This document shows positions 19,120 to 28,713 of a stretch of DNA of 64,000 nt, piece by piece (position 1 is the first letter of the stretch; every line of letters starts with the position of its first letter). The DNA is from Rhizobium deserti (GTDB taxonomy: Bacteria; Pseudomonadota; Alphaproteobacteria; Rhizobiales; Rhizobiaceae): contig NZ_SMTL01000002.1 of the NCBI RefSeq assembly GCF_004358025.1, positions 1,054,001 through 1,118,000 of the forward strand. The letters run 5' to 3'. The notes beneath the pieces were generated by a model. That model was not told the origin of the DNA. It saw only the letters and a program-made list of their open reading frames with translations, and searched no databases. The translations under genes and the position numbers were made by a program.

Positions 19120-20450
19120 CAGCCGCCCACCGCGGCTGCGGCCTTGGGCTGCAACCTGGCACTGACCGTCAGCGGGTTGACGTAAGGCTCCAGCGCCTTG
19201 ATCGTCTTGCCAAGGGCGCCGCGCATGTCTTCCATGGCTTCATGCCCAGCCTCGACCATTTTCCGACGTGCCAGATCGTTGATCAGCAGGTAATGCACGG
19301 CCTTGGCCAGCATTTCGACATCGCGCACGACGCGCGCCGCACCCCGGCGGGCAAGGTGCTGATAGGCGTCCCGGAAGTTCTGGATGTTCGGGCCTGACAG
19401 CACGGCGCATCCGAGCATGGCCGGCTCCAGCGGGTTCTGGCCGCCTTCATTGGTCAGGGAGCGCCCCACGAAAGCCACTTCCGTCAGCCTCAGATAAAGA
19501 CCCATTTCGCCGATCGTGTCACCGAGCAGGACATCCGTTTCCGCTGTCACAGGATCGTTGCGCGAGCGCCGGGCGACGGACAAGCCCTCTTCCTTGAGCA
19601 TGGCCTCGATAGCATCGGCGCGGTCGGGATGGCGCGGCACGATGATCGTCAACTGGCCGTTCTTGGGCTTCAAGGTCCGGTGCACGGTTGCTGCGACCTT
19701 CTCCTCGCCCTCGAAGGTCGAGATGGCCGCCCAGGTCTGGCGGCTGCCGATCTCATTGCTGTATCGCACCAGCAGCTCAGCGTCGCAGGGCGGTGGATCG
19801 GTATCCGTCTTCAGATTGCCGGATACGATGACCGGCCAGGCGCCGAGATCGCGGAAACGCTCGGCATCGAGATCCGATTGAGCGACCACCAGGGCCAGCT
19901 TATCGAAAAGCGCCTCGGCAATGGCCTTGCGGCGGCTCCAGCGCTGGAAAGAACGGTCGGATATGCGGGCATTGACGCGGATCTGAGGAATGCCGCGACG
20001 CGCAAGCTCGGCGACGGTCGCCGGCCAAATTTCCGATTCCGCGGTGATGCAGGCGTCTGGCTGCCAATAGCCGATGAAACGCTTGATCGGGAATTTGATA
20101 TCGAGCGGCACGTATTGATGGATCACCTCCTCCCCAAGGCGAGCCTGTACAAGGGCCGCCGATGTCACCGTCCCCGTGGTCAAGAGGACATGGATATCGC
20201 GGCGGCGCAGCTCGCGGATCATTGGCATGATCGCCAGGGTTTCGCCGACACTTGCCGCATGAGCCCAGACCAGCGGACCACGAGGCCGCGCCAAGCTTGC
20301 ATAGCCGAGCCGTTCCAGCCGGCGGGACGCGTCTTCCTTGCCCTTTACGGCGCGATAAGCGAGATAAGGACCAACCAGCGGATAGGCCATGATGCCGGCC
20401 AGACGATAGGTCGCAAGAGCGACGCGTGCCACCCCGCCACTCATCGCCAA
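19119..20450 (-). CDS. waaA: 3-deoxy-D-manno-octulosonic acid (Kdo) transferase
   Basis: 443 aa. Transfers Kdo from CMP-Kdo to lipid A precursor; glycosyltransferase with an N-terminal membrane anchor (YRLAGIMAYPLVGPYLAYRA). Motifs: VWAHAASVGETLAIMPMIREL, TGTVTSAALVQARL, AESEIWPATVAEL and, near the C-terminus, EVAFVGRSLTNEGGQNPLEPA. Overlaps the following HAD gene by one base and lies 154 bases after DUF4170. Confidence 0.96.
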   Translation of the reverse strand: MAMSGGVARVALATYRLAGIMAYPLVGPYLAYRAVKGKEDASRRLERLGYASLARPRGPLVWAHAASVGETLAIMPMIRELRRRDIHVLLTTGTVTSAALVQARLGEEVIHQYVPLDIKFPIKRFIGYWQPDACITAESEIWPATVAELARRGIPQIRVNARISDRSFQRWSRRKAIAEALFDKLALVVAQSDLDAERFRDLGAWPVIVSGNLKTDTDPPPCDAELLVRYSNEIGSRQTWAAISTFEGEEKVAATVHRTLKPKNGQLTIIVPRHPDRADAIEAMLKEEGLSVARRSRNDPVTAETDVLLGDTIGEMGLYLRLTEVAFVGRSLTNEGGQNPLEPAMLGCAVLSGPNIQNFRDAYQHLARRGAARVVRDVEMLAKAVHYLLINDLARRKMVEAGHEAMEDMRGALGKTIKALEPYVNPLTVSARLQPKAAAAVGG

Positions 20451-20604
20451 TGTCTCCGATCCATGATGGCCGCTGTCAAATATGAGCCCTCCGACCGCTA
20501 TCCGTAACTGAAATTTACTGTTTCACAAATGCGTCAAAAAAGGGTCCCCGGCCCTTTTGGAGCCGGGACGGAAAATAGGTGTGGATAATCGGCCGAAGCT
20601 TGGA

Positions 20605-20847
20605 TCAGACGGACTTCATTTCGGGCTCGAGCAGCCGGTGCATGTGGACGATGAAATAGCGCATCTGAGCGTTATCGACCGTCTGCTGGGCCTTTGACCT
20701 CCAGGCCACCAATGCCGAAGCATAGTCCGGAAAAATGCCGACGATGTCGAGGCCTGACAGGTCCTTGAACTGGACACCGTCCAGGCTTTCCAGCTCGCCG
20801 CCGAAAACCAAGTGGAGGAGTTGTTTCTTTTCGCTTGTATCCGTCAT
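20605..20847 (-). CDS. DUF4170 domain protein
   Basis: 80 aa, soluble, unknown function. Core HLVFGGELESLDGVQFKDL, VGIFPDYASALVAWRSKAQ and MRYFIVHMHRLLEP match the small alphaproteobacterial family that usually sits between cysQ and waaA. Context suggests a link to envelope or sulfur metabolism, but nothing in the protein itself shows a reaction. Confidence 0.85.
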   Translation of the reverse strand: MTDTSEKKQLLHLVFGGELESLDGVQFKDLSGLDIVGIFPDYASALVAWRSKAQQTVDNAQMRYFIVHMHRLLEPEMKSV

Positions 20848-20907
20848 CTGTTTATTCCCGCGTTCCGTCCTCCCGGGACCCTCCTCTGCTGCATAATCCC
20901 GAAAAGG

Positions 20908-21717
20908 TCAACCCGGCGGGCGGTCCAGCAGATGCGGCAGAAGGCTCGCGACAGCGTGGTCCGCCCCGGCAACCAGCACGTCATGACTAACCGTTTCACG
21001 GTTGTAGGCCAGCGGCTCGCGCCGCAGATCGGTCAGGCGTCCACCGGCTCGTTCCAGGATCAGGTCGGCGGCCGCCAGATCCCAGTCATGGGAATTGCGC
21101 TTGACCACTGTGCCGTCGATACGGCCGTCGGCGACCATGGCCAGCCGGTAGGCCAGCGACGGCACGTGGCGAACCCGGTGCACTCGTTCCCGGAAAGCCG
21201 GCTCGAACTTCTTGACGAGGCTTTCGTCTGCGGCCAACACCAGTTGCCCGCCTTGCTCCGCGTTGACGACGATCGACTGGCCGTTCTTGAAAGCCTGACC
21301 GCCGGCAACGGCGGAAAACTCCTCATCCAGCGCCGGCGCAACCAGTACACCGGCCACCGGCCGGCCGCGGTCGACAACCGCGACGGACACGCACCAGGTC
21401 TTTTCGCCGTTGATGAAGGCACGCGTTCCATCGATCGGGTCGATGACGAAGACGGTCTGGCAGGACAGCCTGGCTGCGTCGTCATCGGTTTCCTCCGACA
21501 GCCAGCCATAGTTTGGCCGGGCCTTCAAGAGCACGGACTGCAGCCGGTCATTGGCCGCGAAATCCGCAGCGCTGACGGGCGAGCTTCCCTCATTCTTCCA
21601 CCACACTTCCGGTGATTGGCCGAAGAAGCCATAGGCGATTTCGCCAGCCTGGCGGGCAGCATCCAAGATCAGGTCGAGATCGTCCTGCCATTGATCGCTC
21701 ACCGCGCCCGCCATCAA
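20908..21717 (-). CDS. cysQ: 3'(2'),5'-bisphosphate nucleotidase CysQ / inositol-monophosphatase family
   Basis: 269 aa. Mg2+-dependent phosphatase; family members hydrolyse PAP to AMP in sulfate assimilation or dephosphorylate inositol phosphates. Metal-site motifs are present: WLSEETDDD, the DPIDGTRAF box, and WDLAAADLILERAGG. The gene begins one base after the pmbA stop, so coupling is likely. Two adjacent ATG codons (21717 and 21714) could start it. CysQ is favoured over SuhB by its usual neighbours in rhizobia. Confidence 0.88.
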   Translation of the reverse strand: MMAGAVSDQWQDDLDLILDAARQAGEIAYGFFGQSPEVWWKNEGSSPVSAADFAANDRLQSVLLKARPNYGWLSEETDDDAARLSCQTVFVIDPIDGTRAFINGEKTWCVSVAVVDRGRPVAGVLVAPALDEEFSAVAGGQAFKNGQSIVVNAEQGGQLVLAADESLVKKFEPAFRERVHRVRHVPSLAYRLAMVADGRIDGTVVKRNSHDWDLAAADLILERAGGRLTDLRREPLAYNRETVSHDVLVAGADHAVASLLPHLLDRPPG

Positions 21718-23064
21718 TCAGCATCCCGCCAGCGTCATGCCCTCGATGGCAATCGTCGGCGAGGCCACGCCATATTTCCGGTCAATGTCGTTTGCGGGCG
21801 TGATGCGCATAAACATGTCCTTGAGATTGGACGCGATCGTCACCTCGGACACGGGATAGGCCAGCTCGCCGTTTTCGATCCAGAAGCCGGTGGCGCCGCG
21901 GCTGTATTCGCCCGTCAGCATGTTGACGCCCTGGCCGATCAGTTCGGTCACATAGAAGCCGTTGCCGACCGAGCGGATCAGCTCTTCCGGCGAAACATCG
22001 CCCGGCTCCAGCGCCAGATTGGTGGAAGACGGGGTCACCGAATTGCCGCCGCGAACACCACGGCCGTTGGTTCCGAGCCCGAGTTCGCGGCCGGTGGAGG
22101 TGGACAGGAACCAATGCTTTAGCACACCGTCCTCGATCATCACCAGACGCTCGCCGGCAACCCCTTCGCCGTCGAAGGGCCGGGAGGAGGAGCCGCGCAC
22201 GATCAGCGGGTCATCGGTGATGTGCAGCCCAGCTTTGAGCACCTGCTGGCCCATCCGGTCGCGCAGGAAGCTCGTCTTGCGGGCCACGGAGGCACCATTG
22301 ATGGCGCCGGCAATATGGCCGACGAAGCCGCGGGCGATGCGGGGATCGAAGACGACGGTGACATTGCTGCCCGTATCCACCTGGCGTGGGTTGATCCGCT
22401 TCACCACCCGCTCCCCGGCGCGCCGGCCGATCAGTTTCGGATCGTCGAGATCGGCCGCAAAAAGGCGGCTGTCGAAATCGTAGTCTCGCTCCATCTTCGT
22501 GCCTTCGCCGGCAATGACGCTGACTGAACGACCGAACCGGCTTGCGACATAGCTGCCGGAAAAGCCGTGCGACGTGACGAGCACCAGCCCGCCAAAGCCG
22601 GCGGACGTACCGGCGCCGGATGAATTCGTGACGCCGGAAACATCCAGCGCCGCCTGTTCCATTTCAAGCGCGGCCTCACGAAGCGCATTGGTCGGCACTT
22701 CGGTGGCGTCGAACAGATCGAGATCCGGATAGTTCCGGGTGAGATCCTGTTCATTCGCAAGGCAGGCGAAAGGATCTTCGGGAGAAACCCTGGCCATGGC
22801 AACCGCGCGCTCGGCCAAGGTCTTCATGTCGAAGCCCGGATTGGCCGAGACACTTGCAACCTTCTGGCCGATGAAGACGCGCAAGGCAAAGTCATCGCTT
22901 TCGGAAGCTTCCGTACCTTCGACTTTGCCGAGCCGGACGCTGACCGAGCGCGAACGGGAGCGCACGACGACGGCATCCGCCTGATCGGCGCCTGCGGCCT
23001 TGGCCAGATCGATGAGCTCGCCGGCACGAGCAAGGAGCGACGCAGAATCAATTTCGGAAGTCAT
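21718..23064 (-). CDS. pmbA: TldD/PmbA-family metalloprotease-like protein PmbA
   Basis: 448 aa. PmbA pairs with TldD to proteolyse unfolded peptides (microcin maturation, antitoxin turnover in enterics). Visible family features: DDFALRVFIGQKVASVSA near residue 65, EQAALDVSGVTNSSGAG, VVFDPRIARGFVGHIAGAI, and the C-terminal ELIGQGVNMLTGEYSRGATGF. The metal-binding HExxH is in TldD, not in PmbA, and is absent here as expected. Start ATG 23064 is preferred over the extended frame to 23160, whose extra residues are unlike the family. First gene of the lipid A-side operon. Confidence 0.92.
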   Translation of the reverse strand: MTSEIDSASLLARAGELIDLAKAAGADQADAVVVRSRSRSVSVRLGKVEGTEASESDDFALRVFIGQKVASVSANPGFDMKTLAERAVAMARVSPEDPFACLANEQDLTRNYPDLDLFDATEVPTNALREAALEMEQAALDVSGVTNSSGAGTSAGFGGLVLVTSHGFSGSYVASRFGRSVSVIAGEGTKMERDYDFDSRLFAADLDDPKLIGRRAGERVVKRINPRQVDTGSNVTVVFDPRIARGFVGHIAGAINGASVARKTSFLRDRMGQQVLKAGLHITDDPLIVRGSSSRPFDGEGVAGERLVMIEDGVLKHWFLSTSTGRELGLGTNGRGVRGGNSVTPSSTNLALEPGDVSPEELIRSVGNGFYVTELIGQGVNMLTGEYSRGATGFWIENGELAYPVSEVTIASNLKDMFMRITPANDIDRKYGVASPTIAIEGMTLAGC

Positions 23065-23174
23065 ATTTGCAAGCCTTTCATTCCCCTTCCATTTATTGTG
23101 CACAGGCCTAAGCATCAAGGGCAGCTCTGCGATTCCGGGTTGACCCCCATCACCCGGCATCCGAAACTACTGGC

Positions 23175-25001
23175 ATGATTGACCAGAACTCCCTTTTCGC
23201 CGAACTGCTCCTGCTGCTGGCAGGCGCAGTGGTCGCCGCCCCATTGTTCCGCAAACTCGGCCTCGGCACAGTGCTTGGATATCTTGCCGCCGGCGTGATT
23301 ATCGGACCCGTGCTGCAGCAGGTCAGCGATACGGAGGAAGTACTGCATGTTGCCGAATTCGGCGTCGTCTTCCTGCTTTTCATCATCGGACTGGAGCTCA
23401 AGCCCTCGCGCCTGTGGCAGATGCGCGGCGATGTGTTCGGGCTCGGCCCGATGCAGGTCGTCGTCAGCGGCGCGGCACTGAGCGGCCTTGCTTATGCGGC
23501 CGCGATGTCGGACTGGCGCGGCAGTCTGATGATCGGCTTCGGCCTGGCGCTTTCCTCCACCGCCTTTGCCCTTCAGATCCTAAACGACGCCGGCGAGATC
23601 AACAGCCGCTATGGTCAGCGGTCCTTTTCAGTGCTGCTCTTCCAGGACCTGGCGATCGTGCCGCTTCTGGCCCTCATCACCATTCTGGCTCCCGGCACCA
23701 AAGAGGCCGCGGCCACGCCGCTCATGGATTTCGGCATTGCCATTGCCGCCGTCGGGGCGATGATCGTCGCTGGTCGCTATCTGCTGACGCCGATGTTCCA
23801 GATCATTGCCCGCACCGGCGCACGGGAAGTCATGATCGCCGCGGCACTTCTTGTCGTGCTCGGATCCGCCGCCGCCATGCAGGCGGTCGGTCTGTCCATG
23901 GCCATGGGCTCGTTCCTGGCCGGCGTGATGCTCGCCGAGTCATCCTACCGCCATGAGCTTGAGGCGGATATCGAGCCTTTCCGCGGCCTGCTGCTGGCGC
24001 TCTTCTTCGTAGCCGTCGGCCTTTCGCTGGACGTCGAGGCGATTGCCGACAACCTGCTCTTCATCGTGCCCGCCGTTCTGGCATTCATGATCGTCAAGAC
24101 GGCAGTTCTTTACGTGCTTTGCCGCGTATGGGGGTCACCGCACAATGATGCGGTTCGGATCGCCTTCCTGCTGCCGCAGGGCGGAGAATTCGGCTTCGTG
24201 CTCTTCACCACCGCTACGGCGGCGGGCCTGCTTTCGTCTGCAACCGCTTCGCTTTTGATCGCTGCCGTTACGCTTTCCATGGCCTTGACGCCTTTGGGCG
24301 CTGCGCTTTCAAAACGCCTGCTGCACGGAGAAAAGCGCGAGGAGCTGGAAGAGGATTTCGACGGCGCCGGGGCCGACGTGCTGATGATCGGCTTCTCCCG
24401 TTTCGGCCAGATCGCTGCGCAGATCCTGCTTGCCGGCGGCAGTTCGGTGACGGTGATCGACGATTCTCCTGATCGTATTCGGCAGGCTGCCAATTTCGGC
24501 TTCCGGATCTATTTCGGCGACGGAACGCGGCGCGACGTGCTCATTGCGTCTGGGATCGAACGCGCCAAGATCGTCGCGGTATGCACGCAAAAACGGGATA
24601 CGACCGACCGCATCGTTGATCTGATCAACTCGGAATTCCCCTCCGTCCGCCTATTCGTGCGCTCCTACGACCGCATCCACTCTTTGGCACTTCGCAACAA
24701 GTCCGTCGATTATGAACTGCGCGAGACGCTGGAATCGGGGCTTCTGTTCGGGCGGCGGACGCTAGAATCGCTCGGCATGAGCGAGAACGCGGCCTATGAG
24801 ATCGGCGAGGATATCCGGCAGCGTGACGAGGAGCGCTTGCAGATCCAGGCCGTCCAGGGCCTTGGCGCCGGTCGCGAAAAACTCTTCAACAGCCCGGTCC
24901 GGCCGGAACCGCTGATCAAGCCGAAGCGACCGGTGATCATCGAGGATATGGCGCCGGAGTCATTGCGAGCCGAGGCGGATCAGGCGTCCACCGCCGTGTG
25001 A
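23175..25001 (+). CDS. KefB-type monovalent cation:proton antiporter (CPA2)
   Basis: 608 aa. N-terminal 12-13-helix antiporter domain (about residues 1-385; LGYLAAGVIIGPVL, VVFLLFIIGLELKPSRLW, PLLALITILAP) followed by a TrkA-N/RCK nucleotide-binding domain (VLMIGFSRFGQIAAQILLAGG, GDGTRRDVLIASGI). In E. coli this protein class effluxes K+ in exchange for H+ under glutathione-adduct control. The last 100 residues are hydrophilic. Its 3' end overlaps the convergent patatin gene by 22 bases. Starts 110 bases from the divergent pmbA. Confidence 0.92.
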   Translation: MIDQNSLFAELLLLLAGAVVAAPLFRKLGLGTVLGYLAAGVIIGPVLQQVSDTEEVLHVAEFGVVFLLFIIGLELKPSRLWQMRGDVFGLGPMQVVVSGAALSGLAYAAAMSDWRGSLMIGFGLALSSTAFALQILNDAGEINSRYGQRSFSVLLFQDLAIVPLLALITILAPGTKEAAATPLMDFGIAIAAVGAMIVAGRYLLTPMFQIIARTGAREVMIAAALLVVLGSAAAMQAVGLSMAMGSFLAGVMLAESSYRHELEADIEPFRGLLLALFFVAVGLSLDVEAIADNLLFIVPAVLAFMIVKTAVLYVLCRVWGSPHNDAVRIAFLLPQGGEFGFVLFTTATAAGLLSSATASLLIAAVTLSMALTPLGAALSKRLLHGEKREELEEDFDGAGADVLMIGFSRFGQIAAQILLAGGSSVTVIDDSPDRIRQAANFGFRIYFGDGTRRDVLIASGIERAKIVAVCTQKRDTTDRIVDLINSEFPSVRLFVRSYDRIHSLALRNKSVDYELRETLESGLLFGRRTLESLGMSENAAYEIGEDIRQRDEERLQIQAVQGLGAGREKLFNSPVRPEPLIKPKRPVIIEDMAPESLRAEADQASTAV

Positions 25002-25858
25002 AGCGCCTCGATGGCGCGCTTCAGCTCGTCCTTGACGGTCTCGGATTCCTGAAGGATTTCTCGCGCTTTCAGGAAATCCAGCACTCCGAAGCGGTTTACG
25101 CTTGGCCGCAGGAAGATATGCGGCGGGTGGAGCTTCAGCTTCAGGGCAATGCTTGCCTGCATGGTCAGCTGGCTGGCGCCGAAGACACTGTCGATGCGGT
25201 TCGGAGGATGCGTTCCGTCTCCTTCCGGCGCGCCGACCACATCGATGCCGATGACGATATCGGCCAGATCCATCAGGTGCTCGTAAGGCACAGGATTGAA
25301 GACGCCGCCGTCGATCATGATCCGGCCATTGACCCAGACCGGCATGAAAAGACCGGGAATTGCCGCCGAGGCCGCTATAGCCGTGCGCAGTTCGCCGCTT
25401 TCCAGCACGACCTCCGCCTGGCCGTAATAGTCGGTCGCAGAGATCTTCAACGGGACGACAAGATCCTCGAACTCACGCGGCACCTGCGGCGGCAGGAAGG
25501 CATCGATGATGAGTTCAAGGTTGAAATGACCGAAGCGGAAGCCGCCGAGCTTGTCGCGCATCGTGGCAGACCCGAGGCTCAACAGCCGGTTGAACAGCTT
25601 GCCCCGACTGCCCACCGTCTCAACGGTGTATTCGGCAATTTCCTTGCCGCTCATGCCGGACGCCATGCCGGCGCCCATGATGGCGCCGATCGATGAGCCG
25701 GAAATGGCAACCGGGCGGATGCCGAGCTCATCCAGCGCCTCGATGGCGTGGATGTGGGAAATTCCTCTCGCGCCGCCGCCGCCGAAAGCGATAGCAAAAG
25801 TCGGCCCGCCGCTGCGCTTGGGGATTTCAAGGTCGGAAAGCGCAAGCCTCGTGCTCAT
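24980..25858 (-). CDS. Patatin-like phospholipase family protein
   Basis: 292 aa. Serine-Asp dyad acyl hydrolase: oxyanion motif FGGGGARGISH (about residues 25-35), nucleophile elbow GSSIG in the GxSxG pattern, and the catalytic Asp in IMIDGGVFNPVP. It lacks a signal peptide and resembles the short RssA/YchK-like bacterial patatins. Third in the rluB-rsmD-patatin run (21 bases after rsmD). Its 3' end overlaps the KefB-type gene tail-to-tail. Confidence 0.9.
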   Translation of the reverse strand: MSTRLALSDLEIPKRSGGPTFAIAFGGGGARGISHIHAIEALDELGIRPVAISGSSIGAIMGAGMASGMSGKEIAEYTVETVGSRGKLFNRLLSLGSATMRDKLGGFRFGHFNLELIIDAFLPPQVPREFEDLVVPLKISATDYYGQAEVVLESGELRTAIAASAAIPGLFMPVWVNGRIMIDGGVFNPVPYEHLMDLADIVIGIDVVGAPEGDGTHPPNRIDSVFGASQLTMQASIALKLKLHPPHIFLRPSVNRFGVLDFLKAREILQESETVKDELKRAIEALHTAVDA

Positions 25859-25879
25859 CCGTTTCCTCCTTCATCTCGC

Positions 25880-26440
25880 TCAAAGCGGCTGGTAGCGGAA
25901 GAAATCGATCCGCGTGTCGCCGAAATTCCGGGATTCCAAAAGCTTGAAGGCCACATCCAGCGAAACCGTGACATCTGCCCGCTCCTCCAGAACGACCAGA
26001 GCGTCGGCCACGATCCATCCACCCGTATGCGCCGCGCGAATGGCTTTTTCGCCGAGTCCCTGGCCATAGGGCGGATCGGCGAAAACGAAATGAAAGGGCT
26101 CGATCGTGCCCGGATCGCCAAGCGAGGTAGCGTCCCGCCGCAGGATCCTGGCGCGTCCGTGCAGGCCAAGCGCATCGATATTTTCCCAGAGAAGAGCGCG
26201 GCCTTCGACGCCGTTTTCGACGAAGAGCGCCTGACGGCACCCGCGCGACACGGCCTCCAGACCGACAGCGCCGGTGCCGGCGAAAAGATCGAGGACCCGC
26301 GTTCCGTCCAGCGCTTGGGGATAAACGTGACCTATAATGTTGAACAGGCTTTCCCGCGTCCGGTCGATGGTCGGCCGGATCACACTGGTTTTAGGCGTGG
26401 CCAAGGCGCGGCCGCGAAACTCACCACCGACAATACGCAA
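25880..26440 (-). CDS. rsmD: 16S rRNA (guanine(966)-N(2))-methyltransferase
   Basis: 186 aa. Methylates G966 of 16S rRNA during 30S assembly. RsmD signature: MRIVGGEFRGRALATP, RPTIDRTRESLFNII, SAM motif VLDLFAGTGAVGLEAVSRG and catalytic FADPPYGQGL. Begins six bases after the rluB stop, an operon of RNA-modifying genes. Confidence 0.95.
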   Translation of the reverse strand: MRIVGGEFRGRALATPKTSVIRPTIDRTRESLFNIIGHVYPQALDGTRVLDLFAGTGAVGLEAVSRGCRQALFVENGVEGRALLWENIDALGLHGRARILRRDATSLGDPGTIEPFHFVFADPPYGQGLGEKAIRAAHTGGWIVADALVVLEERADVTVSLDVAFKLLESRNFGDTRIDFFRYQPL

Positions 26441-26446
26441 GACCGC

Positions 26447-28564
26447 TTACCCTCTCGGTGCGCGCGGCTTGCCGCCGCTCCTTGCGCCGCCCGGACGGCC
26501 AGTTCCACTAGGCCTGCCACCGCCCGGCTTGCCACCACCCGGCTTGCCGCGTCCTCCGGAAGGCTGCCCACCGGCAGGCTTGCCGCCGAAGGATTTGCCA
26601 GCAGGCCTTGCGCCGCGCGGCTTGTCACCGAACGGACGGTCACCAGCGGGGCGAGCACTGCGGGGCCTGTCACCTGCAGGCCGGTCACCTGTAGGCCGGT
26701 CGGTGCGGGGCGGACGGTCGCCAAATGCACGCTCCCCACGCGGCCGTTCCGAACGGCTGTCGCCGGCAGAATAGGACCGTGCAGGGCGATCGCCCTCCTC
26801 GCGTGGCTTCCTGTCACTGATTGGGCGGTCGCCACGTGGCTTGTCGCCAAACGAACGTTCGCCACGCGGCTTATCGGCGAAGGGACGATCGCCGCGGGAT
26901 GGACGATCTCCGAAAGGCCTGTCGCTACGCGGACGGGCGGGACGGTCGCCGAACGGACGGTCACCGCGAGGCTTGTCTCCGAAGGAGCGTTCACCTCGGG
27001 GCTTGTCGACGGACCTTGCCGGACGGTCGCCATCTTCTCGGGGCTTGCGATCACCGCGCGGCTTGTCGCCGAAAGAGCGCTCGCCGCGATCCGGACGATC
27101 ACCGGAAGAACGCTTGCGGCCGAAATCACCACGTTCCGGCTCGGGCGGCGAATCGGCACGGATCCAGTCAGCATCGTCATCGGCGCGCTTGACGACAACA
27201 GGGCGATCGTTGACGGGCTTCGGCTTGTCGAACAGCCTTTCGGCTTCGGCTCGCGCCGAAGACTTGCCTGCCCTGTCATCGGTGGTCGGCCGTGCTCCCG
27301 GCGCCATCCAGACATTGGCGGTGCGGCTGGTGCCCATGGGCGGCCGCTTCTTCGGACGATCGTCGGCTTCCTGATCCCGGCTGCCGAAAGGCTTGCTGGG
27401 GAAAGGCTTGCTGCCGCGAGGTTTTTTGGCAGTCTTGCGGGCGCCCGGCTTGGTGTCGAGGCGGCCGAGCGCCTTTTCGCGCCGGTCTTCGGGTTTGTCG
27501 GCCCGCGGGCGCTCGCTCTTCTGCGGCTTTTCGGACCAGGCGGAGCGCTCGGCGCGGACAGGCTTTTCGTCCTCGGCATCGCTGTCATTGTAGATCGGCG
27601 CGTCGAAATTGGCCTTGGCTTCGTCGATCAGGCGGGGACCGAGTTGGTCCCGCAAGGTGCGGCCACGGACTTCGACCACTTCGCCTTCAGGCAGGTCGCC
27701 GAGCTGGAACGGGCCGTAGGAGATGCGGATCAGCCGGTTGACCTCCAGGCCGAGCGCGCCGAGCACGTTCTTGATCTCGCGGTTCTTGCCTTCCCGCAGG
27801 CCCATGGTGATCCACACATTGTGGCCCTGGCTGCGGTCGAGCGTCGCTTCGATCGAGCCGTAGAGCACGCCGTCGACCGCCATGCCATCCTTCAGCTTGT
27901 CCAGATCTTCCTGCTTGACCTCGCCATGGGCGCGAACGCGGTAGCGCCGCAGCCATCCGGTGGTCGGCAATTCGAGAACGCGAGACAGGCCGCCATCATT
28001 GGTGAGCAGCAGCAGGCCTTCGGTATTGATGTCCAGTCGGCCGATCGACAGCACCCGCGGAAGCCCTTCCGGCAGGTTGTCGAACACGGTCGGGCGGCCT
28101 TCCGGATCGGAATTGGTGGTCACCAGACCGGCCCGCTTGTGGTAGAGCCACAGGCGCGTCCGCTCAATGCCGCGGATCGGCAGGCCGTCCACTTCGATCT
28201 TGTCGGCCATGGTGACATTGACCACCGGCGTGTCAAGCACCTTGCCGTTCAGGTTGACACGGCCTTCCATGATCATCCGCTCGATGTCGCGGCGCGAAGC
28301 CACGCCGACGCGCGCGAGGATCTTGGAAATACGCTCAGGCTTGCCTTCGGCTTCCATGGTCGCGGGTGACGGAGGCAGCTTGCGCTCGGGCTTGCCGGCC
28401 TTTTCGCCGGCGCCCCTGGCTTCCGCGCCCTTTCTCGGGCCGAGGCCGGACTTGGCGGAAAATCCTGTCTTGCCGGCGGCTCCGGACTTGGCAGCGGCTC
28501 TGGGTTTGGTTTCGCGAACGAAGGTCTTGGCCTCGCCGCGCTTCGGCTTGTCTTTGGAATTCAT
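26447..28564 (-). CDS. rluB: 23S rRNA pseudouridine synthase B with long RG/D repeat tail
   Basis: 705 aa, much longer than the roughly 290 aa of E. coli RluB. A basic Lys/Ala/Gly-rich N-terminus (1-70) is followed by the S4 domain (about 75-125, RISKILARVGVASRRDIERM), the RsuA/RluB catalytic domain (Asp178 in GRLDINTEGLLLLTND; EGKNREIKNVLGALG) and then about 375 residues of low-complexity sequence made of Arg, Asp, Gly, Pro and Lys with repeated FGDKPRG and GDRPxGDRP units. It makes the pseudouridine at position 2605 of 23S rRNA in E. coli. ATG 28564 is chosen; another ATG at 28609 would add 15 residues. Confidence 0.9.
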   Translation of the reverse strand: MNSKDKPKRGEAKTFVRETKPRAAAKSGAAGKTGFSAKSGLGPRKGAEARGAGEKAGKPERKLPPSPATMEAEGKPERISKILARVGVASRRDIERMIMEGRVNLNGKVLDTPVVNVTMADKIEVDGLPIRGIERTRLWLYHKRAGLVTTNSDPEGRPTVFDNLPEGLPRVLSIGRLDINTEGLLLLTNDGGLSRVLELPTTGWLRRYRVRAHGEVKQEDLDKLKDGMAVDGVLYGSIEATLDRSQGHNVWITMGLREGKNREIKNVLGALGLEVNRLIRISYGPFQLGDLPEGEVVEVRGRTLRDQLGPRLIDEAKANFDAPIYNDSDAEDEKPVRAERSAWSEKPQKSERPRADKPEDRREKALGRLDTKPGARKTAKKPRGSKPFPSKPFGSRDQEADDRPKKRPPMGTSRTANVWMAPGARPTTDDRAGKSSARAEAERLFDKPKPVNDRPVVVKRADDDADWIRADSPPEPERGDFGRKRSSGDRPDRGERSFGDKPRGDRKPREDGDRPARSVDKPRGERSFGDKPRGDRPFGDRPARPRSDRPFGDRPSRGDRPFADKPRGERSFGDKPRGDRPISDRKPREEGDRPARSYSAGDSRSERPRGERAFGDRPPRTDRPTGDRPAGDRPRSARPAGDRPFGDKPRGARPAGKSFGGKPAGGQPSGGRGKPGGGKPGGGRPSGTGRPGGARSGGKPRAPRG
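26611..27085 (-). repeat. Degenerate tandem repeats coding the RluB tail
   Basis: On the reverse strand this stretch encodes imperfect units around FGDKPRG (four exact copies) and GDRP (many copies). The DNA units diverge at third positions, suggesting the protein composition, not a recent DNA expansion, is what is kept. Confidence 0.75.
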
Positions 28565-28713
28565 TTGTTGTTTGCCTGAAGCCAGATGTCTACGGAATGA
28601 TCCGGACATTCTTGTTCGTGTTGACTGAGACGGATTCGCGCCCGGTAACCGGACGTCCAGTTGGATGCTTCCTACCAGTTCGCGCGATCCGGGTTAAGAG
28701 GAAATCGCCGGGA

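Noticed and set aside
26611..27085. CRISPR-like repetitive DNA
   Set aside because: Units lack constant repeat length and unique spacers; they encode the RluB tail in frame.
25748..28369. 873-codon open frame on the forward strand across rsmD and rluB
   Set aside because: It is antisense to rsmD and the rluB repeat tail; its Arg/Leu/Pro repeats mirror the tail. The reverse frame has clear homology, so this is a GC-driven shadow.
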